Source of the DNA: CBDDHT01 sp965227905
GTDB taxonomy: Bacteria > Pseudomonadota > Alphaproteobacteria > Rhizobiales > Methyloligellaceae
Reading direction: 5' to 3'
DNA length: 64,000 nucleotides
Assembly: GCA_965227905.1 (NCBI GenBank)
Contig: OZ245780.1
Coordinates: 4,402,001-4,466,000 of the forward strand
Positions 17,069 through 24,776 of this stretch are shown here, one piece after another. The notes under the pieces were generated by a model. The model did not search any database. It saw only the letters and a list, made by a program, of their open reading frames with translations, and had not been told where the DNA came from. Numbering within the stretch: the first letter of the stretch is position 1; each line of letters begins with the position of its first letter. Position numbers and translations under genes: made by a program.

Positions 17069-17635
17069 ATGAGCGACGATGCGCTCGCTGTAGCGAACCT
17101 GCTTGAGAGGATTTCGAGATTGACGCGAACTGAGGAACAGATCGGAGATCTTTACCCGGCTCAATGGGCAGCGCTCAGATATCTGACCCGCGCCAACCGC
17201 TTCTCAAGGACACCGATGGCGCTGACCCGCTATTTGGGGACGACACGCGGCACCATGTCCCAAACCATTATCGCCCTCGAGCGAAAAGGCTATCTGGAAC
17301 GGCTCCCAAGCAAGCGTGACAAACGATCCGTCGACTTGAAGCTCACCACTGCGGGCAAGAAGAAGCTGGAGAACGACCCTATCCAAAATCTGGCCGAAGC
17401 ACTGGAACCTAGAGATGGCCTCGATGTGCATTCCGTCCGCGTCATGCTGGAGACTGTTCTCTCCCGCCTGATCAAGGCCAATGACGGTCGTTCCTTTGGC
17501 CAATGTCGTACCTGTCGCTATTTCGACCGAGCGAACGCCAAATCTGGCGAAACATCCTTCCGCTGTAGCCTTCTCGACGTTTCCTTGTCTCAGTCCGACA
17601 GTGAGGACATCTGTGTCGAGCACGAAGCTGCCTAG
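17069..17635 (+). CDS. MarR-family regulator with C-terminal four-cysteine tail
   Basis: 188 residues from the ATG at 17069 (GGAGA at 17058); an upstream ATG at 17033 is rejected because it would place operator B in the coding region and has no ribosome site. Winged helix at about residues 25-95, with the wing and conserved D-x-R-x-x-x-L pattern in SKRDKRSVDLKLT. After the dimerisation helix comes a tail with C146-x-x-C149, C166 and C182, plus H185 (ICVEHE), well placed to bind zinc or an iron-sulfur cluster, or to act as a thiol switch. With a redoxin and a secreted protein as likely targets, redox or metal sensing is a reasonable inference. Confidence 0.85.
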   Translation: MSDDALAVANLLERISRLTRTEEQIGDLYPAQWAALRYLTRANRFSRTPMALTRYLGTTRGTMSQTIIALERKGYLERLPSKRDKRSVDLKLTTAGKKKLENDPIQNLAEALEPRDGLDVHSVRVMLETVLSRLIKANDGRSFGQCRTCRYFDRANAKSGETSFRCSLLDVSLSQSDSEDICVEHEAA

Positions 17636-17956
17636 TGCCATAACGCACGACCGTTTGGGACCACCGTTCTGTCTCAGTGCGCAGGCCAATCCAGGTTGGA
17701 TGACTATTCCGCACCGTGTTCCAACGCGTACCAAAAACTCCGAGTCACCACCGCGCGCCTCACTAAAACTCAACAAATTCGCGAAAAAACGAAATTAACC
17801 CTTTTGATTCTCTTAACCTTTTTTAGCGGTCACGTTCGTGGTGTGACGGCCATCACACTTGATCCTTCAATTCACGACCAACTCCTTAAATTATGGCTCC
17901 GCGTCGATGCACACAACGCGTTGCCTGGGCAAGGGACAGAGATCAAAGGGAGAGCC
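17636..17956. promoter_or_regulatory. Intergenic region with CRP-consensus palindrome
   Basis: 321 bp with no supported gene. At 17842-17857 stands TGTGACGGCCATCACA, an exact match to TGTGA-N6-TCACA (extended by one more pair, GTGTGA/TCACAC). It lies about 100 bp before the small secreted protein at 17957 and just downstream of an A+T-rich run at 17780-17825 that could hold the promoter. Confidence 0.55.
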
Positions 17957-18337
17957 ATGCGAATCCATCTCGCACTGATGCTCACACTCGCATTCGGCCT
18001 GATGAGCGCCGGAAGCCAGGCAAACGCACAATCGATTGCGGGGGTCTGGGCCGGAAAAGGCTTTGTGAAATCCACGATCGGCACCAAGGAAGCCGTGCAA
18101 TGCCGCGTCACGTACAGCCGCGCATCCGGCAAGGACTTCGGATTGTCGGCAACCTGCACGACCGAAGGCGGCAAGACCAAGTCCGTTCAGGGCAATCTGG
18201 TCCGGTCCAAATCCAACCGTTACGCGGGCCGCATCTCCTTTGGCGGCGCGATTGTCGTAACCGTAAGCGGCAATCGACAAACACTGACCGTGTCGAGCGC
18301 CATGGGCACTGGGCGTGTCACTCTGGTGCGGCGCTGA
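17957..18337 (+). CDS. Small secreted protein of unknown function
   Basis: 126 residues from the ATG at 17957, preceded by AAAGGGAGAG. Signal peptide (HLALMLTLAFGLMSAG, cleavage near ANA-QS). The mature 100 residues are predicted mainly beta, opening with SIAGVWAGKGFV, and contain a CRVTYSR...ATCTTEGG pair of cysteines that could form a disulfide. The W-x-G-x-G start is reminiscent of small lipocalin-like proteins, but I do not recognise the family. A CRP-consensus palindrome lies about 100 bp upstream. Confidence 0.65.
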   Translation: MRIHLALMLTLAFGLMSAGSQANAQSIAGVWAGKGFVKSTIGTKEAVQCRVTYSRASGKDFGLSATCTTEGGKTKSVQGNLVRSKSNRYAGRISFGGAIVVTVSGNRQTLTVSSAMGTGRVTLVRR

Positions 18338-18484
18338 GCGTAGAACGGTTATTTTTGAGATTGCCGATTGCCAAGCATATCGAGATCGCTATCTTGTGCC
18401 CCCGCCGTGACCGTCGATAAAGACGATCTCAAATTTCGGTCGCTCGCCTCTCACCTTTCCCGCTGACATGCAAGGTCGATCCGA

Positions 18485-19132
18485 TTGCAGGCCGTTCTTT
18501 TCGATCATGATGGAACGCTCGTCGATTCCGAAGGGCTCCACTGCCGGCACTGGCAGGAGATCCTGTCAGATTACGACATTCAACTATCTGACACAGACTA
18601 TAAGAAGCACTTGGCGGGCATTCCGACACCGGCAAATGCCGATCGGTTGGTTCGCGAACACGGCCTTGGTGTGACGGCGCAGTCGCTTGCCGAGAGGAAA
18701 GAGTTCGTCACACATGCCTATCTATCCAAAACCCCCTTCCCGCTCATGCCGGGTGCCCTCAATGCTCTTGAGACTGTCCACCGCATCGGCCTGAAGATTG
18801 CCATTGTCACCGGTGCGGGATCGCATGGTGTCACCTCGACTATCGATGCTCACGGACTTGGTCCGCTTGTAGATGTTGTTGTTTCCGGTGACGATGTCCG
18901 CCAGAGCAAACCCGCACCCGATTGCTATTTGCTGGCCCTTGAACAGCTAAGCCTCACCGCCGCGGACTGTATCGCGTTGGAAGATACGCAGAATGGCGTG
19001 ACTGCAGCCGTTGCGGCGGGACTCGCCTGTTGTGCGATCCCGAATGCGTTCTCGGCACATCACAGTTTCGAACAGGCTCAACGGCAGTTTCCCGATCTGG
19101 CGCAAGCAATCCGTTGGATCCAGACCCTATAG
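18485..19132 (+). CDS. HAD-superfamily phosphatase (phosphoglycolate phosphatase/beta-phosphoglucomutase type)
   Basis: 215 residues. Motif I is FDHDGTLVDSEG (nucleophile D7, acid D9), motif II IVTGAGS, motif III lysine in RQSKPAPDCY, motif IV ALEDTQNG. A small helical cap sits between motifs I and II, as in subfamily I enzymes acting on small phosphorylated metabolites. The start appears to be TTG at 18485, with AAGG nine bases upstream; an in-frame stop at 18464 leaves no better choice. Substrate cannot be read from sequence. It stands alone on the plus strand. Confidence 0.85.
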   Translation: MQAVLFDHDGTLVDSEGLHCRHWQEILSDYDIQLSDTDYKKHLAGIPTPANADRLVREHGLGVTAQSLAERKEFVTHAYLSKTPFPLMPGALNALETVHRIGLKIAIVTGAGSHGVTSTIDAHGLGPLVDVVVSGDDVRQSKPAPDCYLLALEQLSLTAADCIALEDTQNGVTAAVAAGLACCAIPNAFSAHHSFEQAQRQFPDLAQAIRWIQTL

Positions 19133-19187
19133 GTGAATTCGGTTGGCCAGTAATCTGCACTCCGACGCATCCGGTGTGTATTGAAGA

Positions 19188-19382
19188 CTACCGAGACACC
19201 AGTTTTCTCGCACGCCGCACAAGAACCCCAATTGCATTCCGCCGAAATTGCAGAGGTGCAAAGGCCTGCGAACGGTTCGCACTTGACCGCCTGTTGAGAA
19301 GGCGCAGTGCTGCCCGGTGCTGATCAAGCGGCGTTACAACCATATCAGCGATGTCGCAGCGAATCTTCGATTTCGTGGGCAT
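19188..19382 (-). CDS. 64-residue basic small protein, divergent from LysR
   Basis: A short frame beginning at an ATG with AAAGGAGA seven bases upstream, a near-perfect ribosome site. The product is rich in R and A (RRSSANRSQAF, GVLVRRARKLVSR) with no transmembrane segment, and is not recognised. It is transcribed away from the LysR gene across about 110 bp of A+T-rich DNA, the classical arrangement of a LysR regulator and its target. Basic charge suggests nucleic acid binding, but that is only inference. Confidence 0.5.
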   Translation of the reverse strand: MPTKSKIRCDIADMVVTPLDQHRAALRLLNRRSSANRSQAFAPLQFRRNAIGVLVRRARKLVSR

Positions 19383-19494
19383 TGCAATCTCCTTTGTTGC
19401 GTCTGTCCGCTCTATGGGGAGAAAGATAGTGCCACCCAGAAGGTAGGTAAAATATATATATCACCCGATTTCAATATGATTTAGATATGTCGAT

Positions 19495-20412
19495 ATGGAA
19501 CTGAGACACCTGCGCTATTTCGTTGTTGTTGCCGAGGAGCAGCATGTCACACGGGCGGCCAACCGCCTTGGTATCCAGCAACCACCGCTCAGTCAGCAGA
19601 TCCGGTCGCTCGAAGAAGAACTTGACGTTCAGCTTCTGCGTCGCCTGCCGCGCGGTGTCGAACTCACGGATGCTGGCCGTGTCTTTTTTGATGACGCTCG
19701 TGCAATTCTCGATCAGGCCGAGCGGGCGAAAGCGAAAGCGAAACAAACTGCCCGCGGCGAACAGGGCAAGATTGTCGTCGGTTTCACGACCTCAGCGCCC
19801 CTCAACCCCTTCATTACCAGCGCTATCCGGTTCTACAGAGACGCCTACCCCAACGTTTCTCTCGTGCTTGAAGAGGGCAATACGGGCACCTTGGTGGACG
19901 CAATCGGCTCGGAACGTGTTGATGTGGCATTCATTCGCTCGCGCGTGACAGATCGCGAAGGTCTCGCAACGCACACGCTGCTAAAGGAAGAGATGGTCGC
20001 CGCCCTCCCCGCCAAGCACACTCTGGCGCAAAGTCGACCGCAAGACACAGGCGCGCGTCTATCGCTCTCAGATCTCGCGGCTGAGCCCTTCATTCTTTAC
20101 AGACGGAACGCCGTGCCTGGGCTCTACGATACGATTATCAGCGGATGCGAGCGTGCGGGATTCAATCCTCAAATCGCTCAAGAAGCACCTCAGATCATCT
20201 CCACGCTGAATCTGGTGGCCGCCGGTCTCGGCGTGACGATCGTACCGGCCTCTTTACGCAATCTGGCAATGCCCGGCATCGTCTTCCGTCCCCTGAAAGC
20301 GAAGCCGCGTCTAATTGCACCTATAAATCTGGCATGCCGCAAGGTTGATCATTCGGCACCCGCCAGAAATTTCGTTCAACTTGTCCGCAAACAAGCCAGT
20401 GAAACACTATAG
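19495..20412 (+). CDS. LysR-family transcriptional regulator
   Basis: 305 residues. Typical N-terminal winged helix (MELRHLRYFVVVAEEQHVT, AANRLGIQQPPLSQQIRSLE) followed by the linker helix and the periplasmic-binding-like effector domain from about residue 90 (GKIVVGFTTSAPLNP). The N-terminal half resembles the BenM/CatM subgroup that senses aromatic acids, though effector and targets are unknown. A T-N11-A motif could be placed in the A+T-rich stretch at 19450-19490 ahead of the start, which is shared with the divergent 64-residue gene. Confidence 0.9.
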   Translation: MELRHLRYFVVVAEEQHVTRAANRLGIQQPPLSQQIRSLEEELDVQLLRRLPRGVELTDAGRVFFDDARAILDQAERAKAKAKQTARGEQGKIVVGFTTSAPLNPFITSAIRFYRDAYPNVSLVLEEGNTGTLVDAIGSERVDVAFIRSRVTDREGLATHTLLKEEMVAALPAKHTLAQSRPQDTGARLSLSDLAAEPFILYRRNAVPGLYDTIISGCERAGFNPQIAQEAPQIISTLNLVAAGLGVTIVPASLRNLAMPGIVFRPLKAKPRLIAPINLACRKVDHSAPARNFVQLVRKQASETL

Positions 20413-20450
20413 TTTTCGACCTTCACGCCGAACCGCAATGGAATTGCCCA

Positions 20451-20846
20451 ATGCCGACCTCAATCACACCGTTCTTGATGTTTGAAGGAGACGCCGAAGA
20501 AGCAATGAACTTCTACGTCTCGCTCATTCCCGACAGTCGTGTACTCCACGTGGAGCGGTACGGCCCCGACGGACCGGGTCCTGAAGGATCACTTTTGACC
20601 GCGCGATTTTCCCTGGGCGAGCGCGAGGTGATGTGTAGCAACAGCCCGATCTCTCACGACTTTACATTTACGCCATCGATGTCGCTTTTTGTCACCTGCA
20701 GTTCGAAGGAAGAGATTGAAGGACTGACCGACGCGCTCTCCGCGAACGGAAAGACACTGATGCCACTCGACAACTATGGCTTCAGCCAAATGTTTGCATG
20801 GGTGAGCGATTGTTTTGGCGTCTCTTGGCAGCTCAACTTGGAATGA
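20451..20846 (+). CDS. VOC-superfamily protein, PhnB-like
   Basis: 131 residues with the opening SITPFLMFEGDAEEAMNFY and the end of the fold FGVSWQL typical of the PhnB / 3-demethylubiquinone-methyltransferase-like branch of the vicinal oxygen chelate superfamily. Members form dimers with a metal site or have lost it; the biochemical role of this branch is mostly unknown. It follows LysR by 38 bases and is followed after seven bases by a GNAT gene, so the three may be one unit. Confidence 0.85.
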   Translation: MPTSITPFLMFEGDAEEAMNFYVSLIPDSRVLHVERYGPDGPGPEGSLLTARFSLGEREVMCSNSPISHDFTFTPSMSLFVTCSSKEEIEGLTDALSANGKTLMPLDNYGFSQMFAWVSDCFGVSWQLNLE

Positions 20847-20853
20847 CGCAGGC

Positions 20854-21297
20854 ATGTCTGGCAAACCCTGGATCATCCGGACGGCACAATTGCGGGATGC
20901 AGACGCGCTAACCAGGTGTATCGACGCGGCATACGCTCCATATACGGCGCGCATCGCAGACATGCCTGCGGTCTCAGATGGAATTGCGAATGACATTGAG
21001 ACCCACCACATCTGGGTGGCTGAGATGGAAGGGTTTGTTGTAGGCGGCCTGATCCTGATTCCGCATGACGGATATGCTGTACTGGCCAATATCGCTGTCG
21101 ATCCGGCGTCGTCCGGTTTGGGGGTCGGACGCGGCCTTATTGAACACGCGGAATGTGCCTGCCGAAGAATGGGGATTCGAGAACTCCGCCTCAGCACGCA
21201 CACCGAAATGCCGGATAACGTTCTGCTCTATGAGCACCTCGGATGGAAGAAAACAGGCCGGTCAGGCAACAAGGTCCATATGGTCAAAGCGCTGTAA
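20854..21297 (+). CDS. GNAT-family N-acetyltransferase
   Basis: 147 residues from the ATG at 20854, just after the VOC stop codon. The acetyl-CoA motif A is clear (LANIAVDPASSGLGVGRGLI; loop SGLGVG), and motif B ends in LYEHLGWKKTGR. Acetylates an amine, substrate unknown. Its end is three bases from the end of the convergent WD40-like gene. Confidence 0.88.
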   Translation: MSGKPWIIRTAQLRDADALTRCIDAAYAPYTARIADMPAVSDGIANDIETHHIWVAEMEGFVVGGLILIPHDGYAVLANIAVDPASSGLGVGRGLIEHAECACRRMGIRELRLSTHTEMPDNVLLYEHLGWKKTGRSGNKVHMVKAL

Positions 21298-21300
21298 GAG

Positions 21301-22311
21301 CTACTTGCTAATCAGCAGACTTACCTTTCCGGATTCATGACCCGTGGCGATCTTTGTACCGTCCTGTGAAATGGCGAGGGCGAATATGCGATCACCAGTC
21401 TCGATTGTGCGCAGTATTTTGCCGGTACTCAACTGCCAGAAATAGAGGTGCGTTTTGCCGGCAACGATCATCAGATCGCTGTTCTTCGGATGAAATTCCA
21501 GAATGCTGACGCTCTCGTCCGGCACTTGCAACGTGTTGATCGCCTTTCCGGACTCCGCATCAATGACGGTCAGCAGTCCGCGGTTTTCGCCAAAAACGAC
21601 TCGATTGCTATCAGGCTGACGTGGCGCGGCGACGTCGATCAGAGGTCGGTTCGCCGTGAAGAGGAGTTTGGCTTCACCGGTCTTGGTGTTCCACGCGACG
21701 GCTTTCTTGTCAGGACTGGCGGAATAGAGAACATCGCCGCTTCCCGAGTAGGTGAGACCATAGGGAGACCGGTCATGCTGTCGCACGCCCTTGGCCCTGA
21801 ATTTCGAGTTCAGGATATAAAATCGGTAAAGTTCACCCTGGGCGCCAACCCAGGCAATTTCTGCCAAAGTCGAATGAAAGGCCAGTGCGTTTCGCCCGCC
21901 CCCATAGGGAGCAAAGCGACCCTGCGGCTCTCCGGTCTTCCACTTGAAGCCACTGATTTTCGCACCGTCGAACTCCCCCTGTGCCGATAACAAGAGGTCG
22001 ACCGGCCATACATCCACCAAACTTGTCGGCAGGATCTGCTTGCCCGTTTTTTCCCAAACAAGAGACCCATCTTTCGTATTGAATACGCCGAGATGATTCC
22101 CGAAGTCACCGCGGGCAATCAATGAGCCATCTCTATTGAAAACCAAGGCCAGAACCCGGCCGTTTGCTTTGTTCAGAGGTCCTTGTTCTGAGACGGCTTG
22201 ATGATTGTAGTGATCGGCGGGGACTTCCGGCGCCGCCCGAGCAATGTCGGAGTGGAGTGCAAACCAGACAAAAGGCACGACCAGGGCAGTCGTGAACGTT
22301 CGACATCGCAT
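21301..22311 (-). CDS. Secreted WD40-like beta-propeller protein
   Basis: 336 residues. A signal peptide (FTTALVVPFVWFALHSDIARA, split here as TALVVPFVWFALHS, cleavage near ARA-AP) precedes repeated blades with the pattern of L-A/V-F then G-S/T then V-x-x-x-N/K-T-G, such as RVLALVFNRDG, AVAWNTKTGEAKLL, VFGENRGLLTVIDAESGKAI and IFALAISQDGTKIATGHESG, which are six or seven WD40-type blades. Such periplasmic propellers bind proteins or small haem/cofactor groups; the partner is unknown. It stands alone between convergent GNAT and the rpoD end. Confidence 0.75.
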   Translation of the reverse strand: MRCRTFTTALVVPFVWFALHSDIARAAPEVPADHYNHQAVSEQGPLNKANGRVLALVFNRDGSLIARGDFGNHLGVFNTKDGSLVWEKTGKQILPTSLVDVWPVDLLLSAQGEFDGAKISGFKWKTGEPQGRFAPYGGGRNALAFHSTLAEIAWVGAQGELYRFYILNSKFRAKGVRQHDRSPYGLTYSGSGDVLYSASPDKKAVAWNTKTGEAKLLFTANRPLIDVAAPRQPDSNRVVFGENRGLLTVIDAESGKAINTLQVPDESVSILEFHPKNSDLMIVAGKTHLYFWQLSTGKILRTIETGDRIFALAISQDGTKIATGHESGKVSLLISK

Positions 22312-22468
22312 GGATCAACAATCCTTTGACGGTCGTATTTCAAAGGTTGGCGGAAGACGGCCAAGGAATGATCAGTGTACCGCAGAATCCCTGCAATATT
22401 CCTACGCAAAGCCGCGCGCGGAGCGCGGAGCGTCTCTTTCGACTGTGATGGTTGATGAGAGTTAAATG

Positions 22469-22494
22469 CCGGCGCGCCTACCTCAACGCGCCGG
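22469..22494. terminator. GC-rich hairpin downstream of rpoD
   Basis: CCGGCGCG (22469-22476) pairs with CGCGCCGG (22487-22494), 10-base loop. It lies 70 bp beyond the rpoD stop on the minus strand and has only a weak T run. Confidence 0.4.
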
Positions 22495-22520
22495 AATTCA
22501 CTTTGCTGCATACCTTAGAA

Positions 22521-22551
22521 GCGGTAGCCGATCGTCCAAAATCGGCACCGC
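22521..22551 (-). terminator. Hairpin immediately after rpoD
   Basis: GCGGT-A-GCCGAT (22521-22532) pairs with ATCGGCACCGC (22541-22551) apart from one bulged base, loop of 8. It begins 14 bases past the rpoD stop and is the likelier rpoD terminator or RNA 3' end. Confidence 0.5.
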
Positions 22552-22565
22552 AGCGAACATGCGTG

Positions 22566-24608
22566 TTAGCTGTCCAGGAAGCTCCGCAGCTTGCGTGATC
22601 TGGACGGATGCTTGAGCTTCCGCAGTGCCTTAGCTTCGATCTGCCGAATGCGTTCACGCGTGACCGAGAACTGCTGACCGACCTCTTCAAGCGTATGGTC
22701 CGTATTCATGCCGATCCCGAAGCGCATGCGCAGCACCCTCTCCTCTCGCGGCGTGAGCGATGCCAGAACACGTGTCGTCGTCTCGCGAAGGTTGGATTGG
22801 ATCGCCGCGTCAATCGGCAGGATCGCGTTCTTGTCCTCGATGAAGTCGCCGAGATAGGAGTCTTCCTCGTCGCCGATCGGCGTCTCAAGGCTGATCGGCT
22901 CCTTGGCGATTTTAAGAACCTTGCGGACCTTCTCGAGAGGCATGGCGAGTTTTTCCGCCAGCTCTTCCGGCGTCGGCTCGCGGCCAATCTCATGCAGCAT
23001 CTGACGCGACGTGCGCACGATCTTGTTGATCGTCTCGATCATGTGCACAGGAATACGGATGGTGCGCGCCTGGTCGGCGATCGAGCGCGTGATCGCCTGA
23101 CGAATCCACCATGTTGCGTAGGTCGAGAATTTGTAGCCGCGGCGATATTCGAATTTATCGACCGCCTTCATCAGACCGATATTGCCTTCCTGGATGAGAT
23201 CCAGGAATTGCAGGCCACGGTTCGTGTATTTCTTGGCGATCGAGATCACGAGACGCAGATTCGCCTCGACCATTTCCTTCTTCGCGCGTCGTGCTTCCCG
23301 CTCGCCCTTCTGGACGATCGAAACGATACGGCGGAACTCGGAAATCTCGAGGCCGGTTTCCGTTGCCAGATCCTGAATGGTCGTCCGCAGATCTTTGACG
23401 GTCTCGCGCTCTGATTTTACGAATGCTTCCCAGCCCGGGCGCTTCAGGCGGCCAACGCGGCGCAGCCAGTTTGGATCGAGTTCGTGACCTTGATACTCGC
23501 CGAGGAAGTCCTCGCGCTTGACGCCATAGGAATCAGCGAGGCGCATCAGCCGGCCTTCAAAGCCAAGCAGGCGGCGATTGATGTTGTAGAGCTGTTCAAC
23601 GAGCGCTTCGATACGATTGTTGTTGAGCGACAGGCTTTTGACGTGGGTGATGATCTCGTCTTTGAGCTTGTCGTAGCGGCGCTCTTGGCTGGTGGAGAGC
23701 GATTGGCTCTTAAGCTTCTTCTCGACCAGTTGATCCTGCAGACGGCGCAACTTCTTATAGTCGCCAGCAATCAGGTCGAAGGTTTCCAGAACCTGAGGCT
23801 TGAGCTCAGCTTCCATCGCGGCGAGCGACAGGCTGGACTCCATGTCATCGTCATCCTCGTCGTCTTCGCCTTCTGCACCTTCTTCCTTTTCGGTGTCATC
23901 ACCGCTTTCAGGCGCTGCAGCGGCACCGTTCATGCCCTGCTTTTTCTGGCCGTCCGCATCGCCCGTACCGGCTCCACCGTCGCTGTCGCCACCTTCGCCC
24001 CCCTCTCCGGGCGTCGCGGCAGGCGCCGCCTTCGCGTCAGGACCGACATAAGTCGCTTCGAGATCGATGATGTCGCGTAGGAGGATGCGGCCTTCGTTCA
24101 ACTCGTCGCGCCAGATAATGATGGCCTGGAAGGTCAGCGGGCTTTCGCAAAGGCCTGCAATCATGGCCTCGCGGCCGGCCTCGATGCGCTTGGCGATGGC
24201 GATCTCGCCCTCGCGGCTGAGAAGCTCCACCGAGCCCATCTCGCGCAAATACATGCGGACCGGGTCGTCGGTTCGCTCGGCCGGCTCGGAGGTCTTGACC
24301 TCTTTGACCGGAAGCGGCGTTACGACGGCGGGACGCTTTTTGTCGTCGTCCGAATCATCCGCATCTTCGGCATCGACCACGTTGATGCCCATGTCCGACA
24401 GCATGGACATGATATCTTCGATCTTTTCGGAAGAGACTTCCGCCGACGGCAGAACCTCATTCAACTCGTCATATGTTACGTATCCGCGCTGTTTTGCGGT
24501 TTTGATCAGCCGCTTAACGGCGGCATCAGACATATCGAGGAGCGGGCCGTCCTGGCTTTCGCCGCCGGAAGCCTCTCGCTCTTCGGTTTGTGCTGCTTTT
24601 GTTGCCAT
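22566..24608 (-). CDS. rpoD: RNA polymerase primary sigma factor RpoD
   Basis: 680 residues. Directs RNA polymerase to housekeeping promoters. Region 1.1 at about residues 25-85, the DPVRMYLREMG box of region 1.2 at about 115, an acidic non-conserved stretch (EEGAEGEDDEDDDD) near 245-260, region 2 with EANLRLVISIAKKY and the promoter-melting YATWWIRQAI at about 445-500, region 3, and region 4 ending in VTRERIRQIEAKALRKL. Long glycine/alanine and acidic insertions of this kind are usual in Rhizobiales RpoD. Follows dnaG on the same strand with 168 bp between. Confidence 0.98.
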   Translation of the reverse strand: MATKAAQTEEREASGGESQDGPLLDMSDAAVKRLIKTAKQRGYVTYDELNEVLPSAEVSSEKIEDIMSMLSDMGINVVDAEDADDSDDDKKRPAVVTPLPVKEVKTSEPAERTDDPVRMYLREMGSVELLSREGEIAIAKRIEAGREAMIAGLCESPLTFQAIIIWRDELNEGRILLRDIIDLEATYVGPDAKAAPAATPGEGGEGGDSDGGAGTGDADGQKKQGMNGAAAAPESGDDTEKEEGAEGEDDEDDDDMESSLSLAAMEAELKPQVLETFDLIAGDYKKLRRLQDQLVEKKLKSQSLSTSQERRYDKLKDEIITHVKSLSLNNNRIEALVEQLYNINRRLLGFEGRLMRLADSYGVKREDFLGEYQGHELDPNWLRRVGRLKRPGWEAFVKSERETVKDLRTTIQDLATETGLEISEFRRIVSIVQKGEREARRAKKEMVEANLRLVISIAKKYTNRGLQFLDLIQEGNIGLMKAVDKFEYRRGYKFSTYATWWIRQAITRSIADQARTIRIPVHMIETINKIVRTSRQMLHEIGREPTPEELAEKLAMPLEKVRKVLKIAKEPISLETPIGDEEDSYLGDFIEDKNAILPIDAAIQSNLRETTTRVLASLTPREERVLRMRFGIGMNTDHTLEEVGQQFSVTRERIRQIEAKALRKLKHPSRSRKLRSFLDS

Positions 24609-24776
24609 ATTTATCTCTGTCCGACTGAGTTCATTCGGTCACGGATCTCATGGAGACCGAGCCGCGTATTCTCTTGATGCGCTCGGCGGCCCATATGCTG
24701 GTGTGCAAATGGGCTAGGTGATTCGTTTTTCTCGGCACGGGAACGCGAGCCTAGATTGATTCGCATAAAGGCGGTG

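Noticed and set aside
22608..23414. 268-codon plus-strand frame inside rpoD
   Set aside because: Antisense shadow of conserved sigma regions 2-4.
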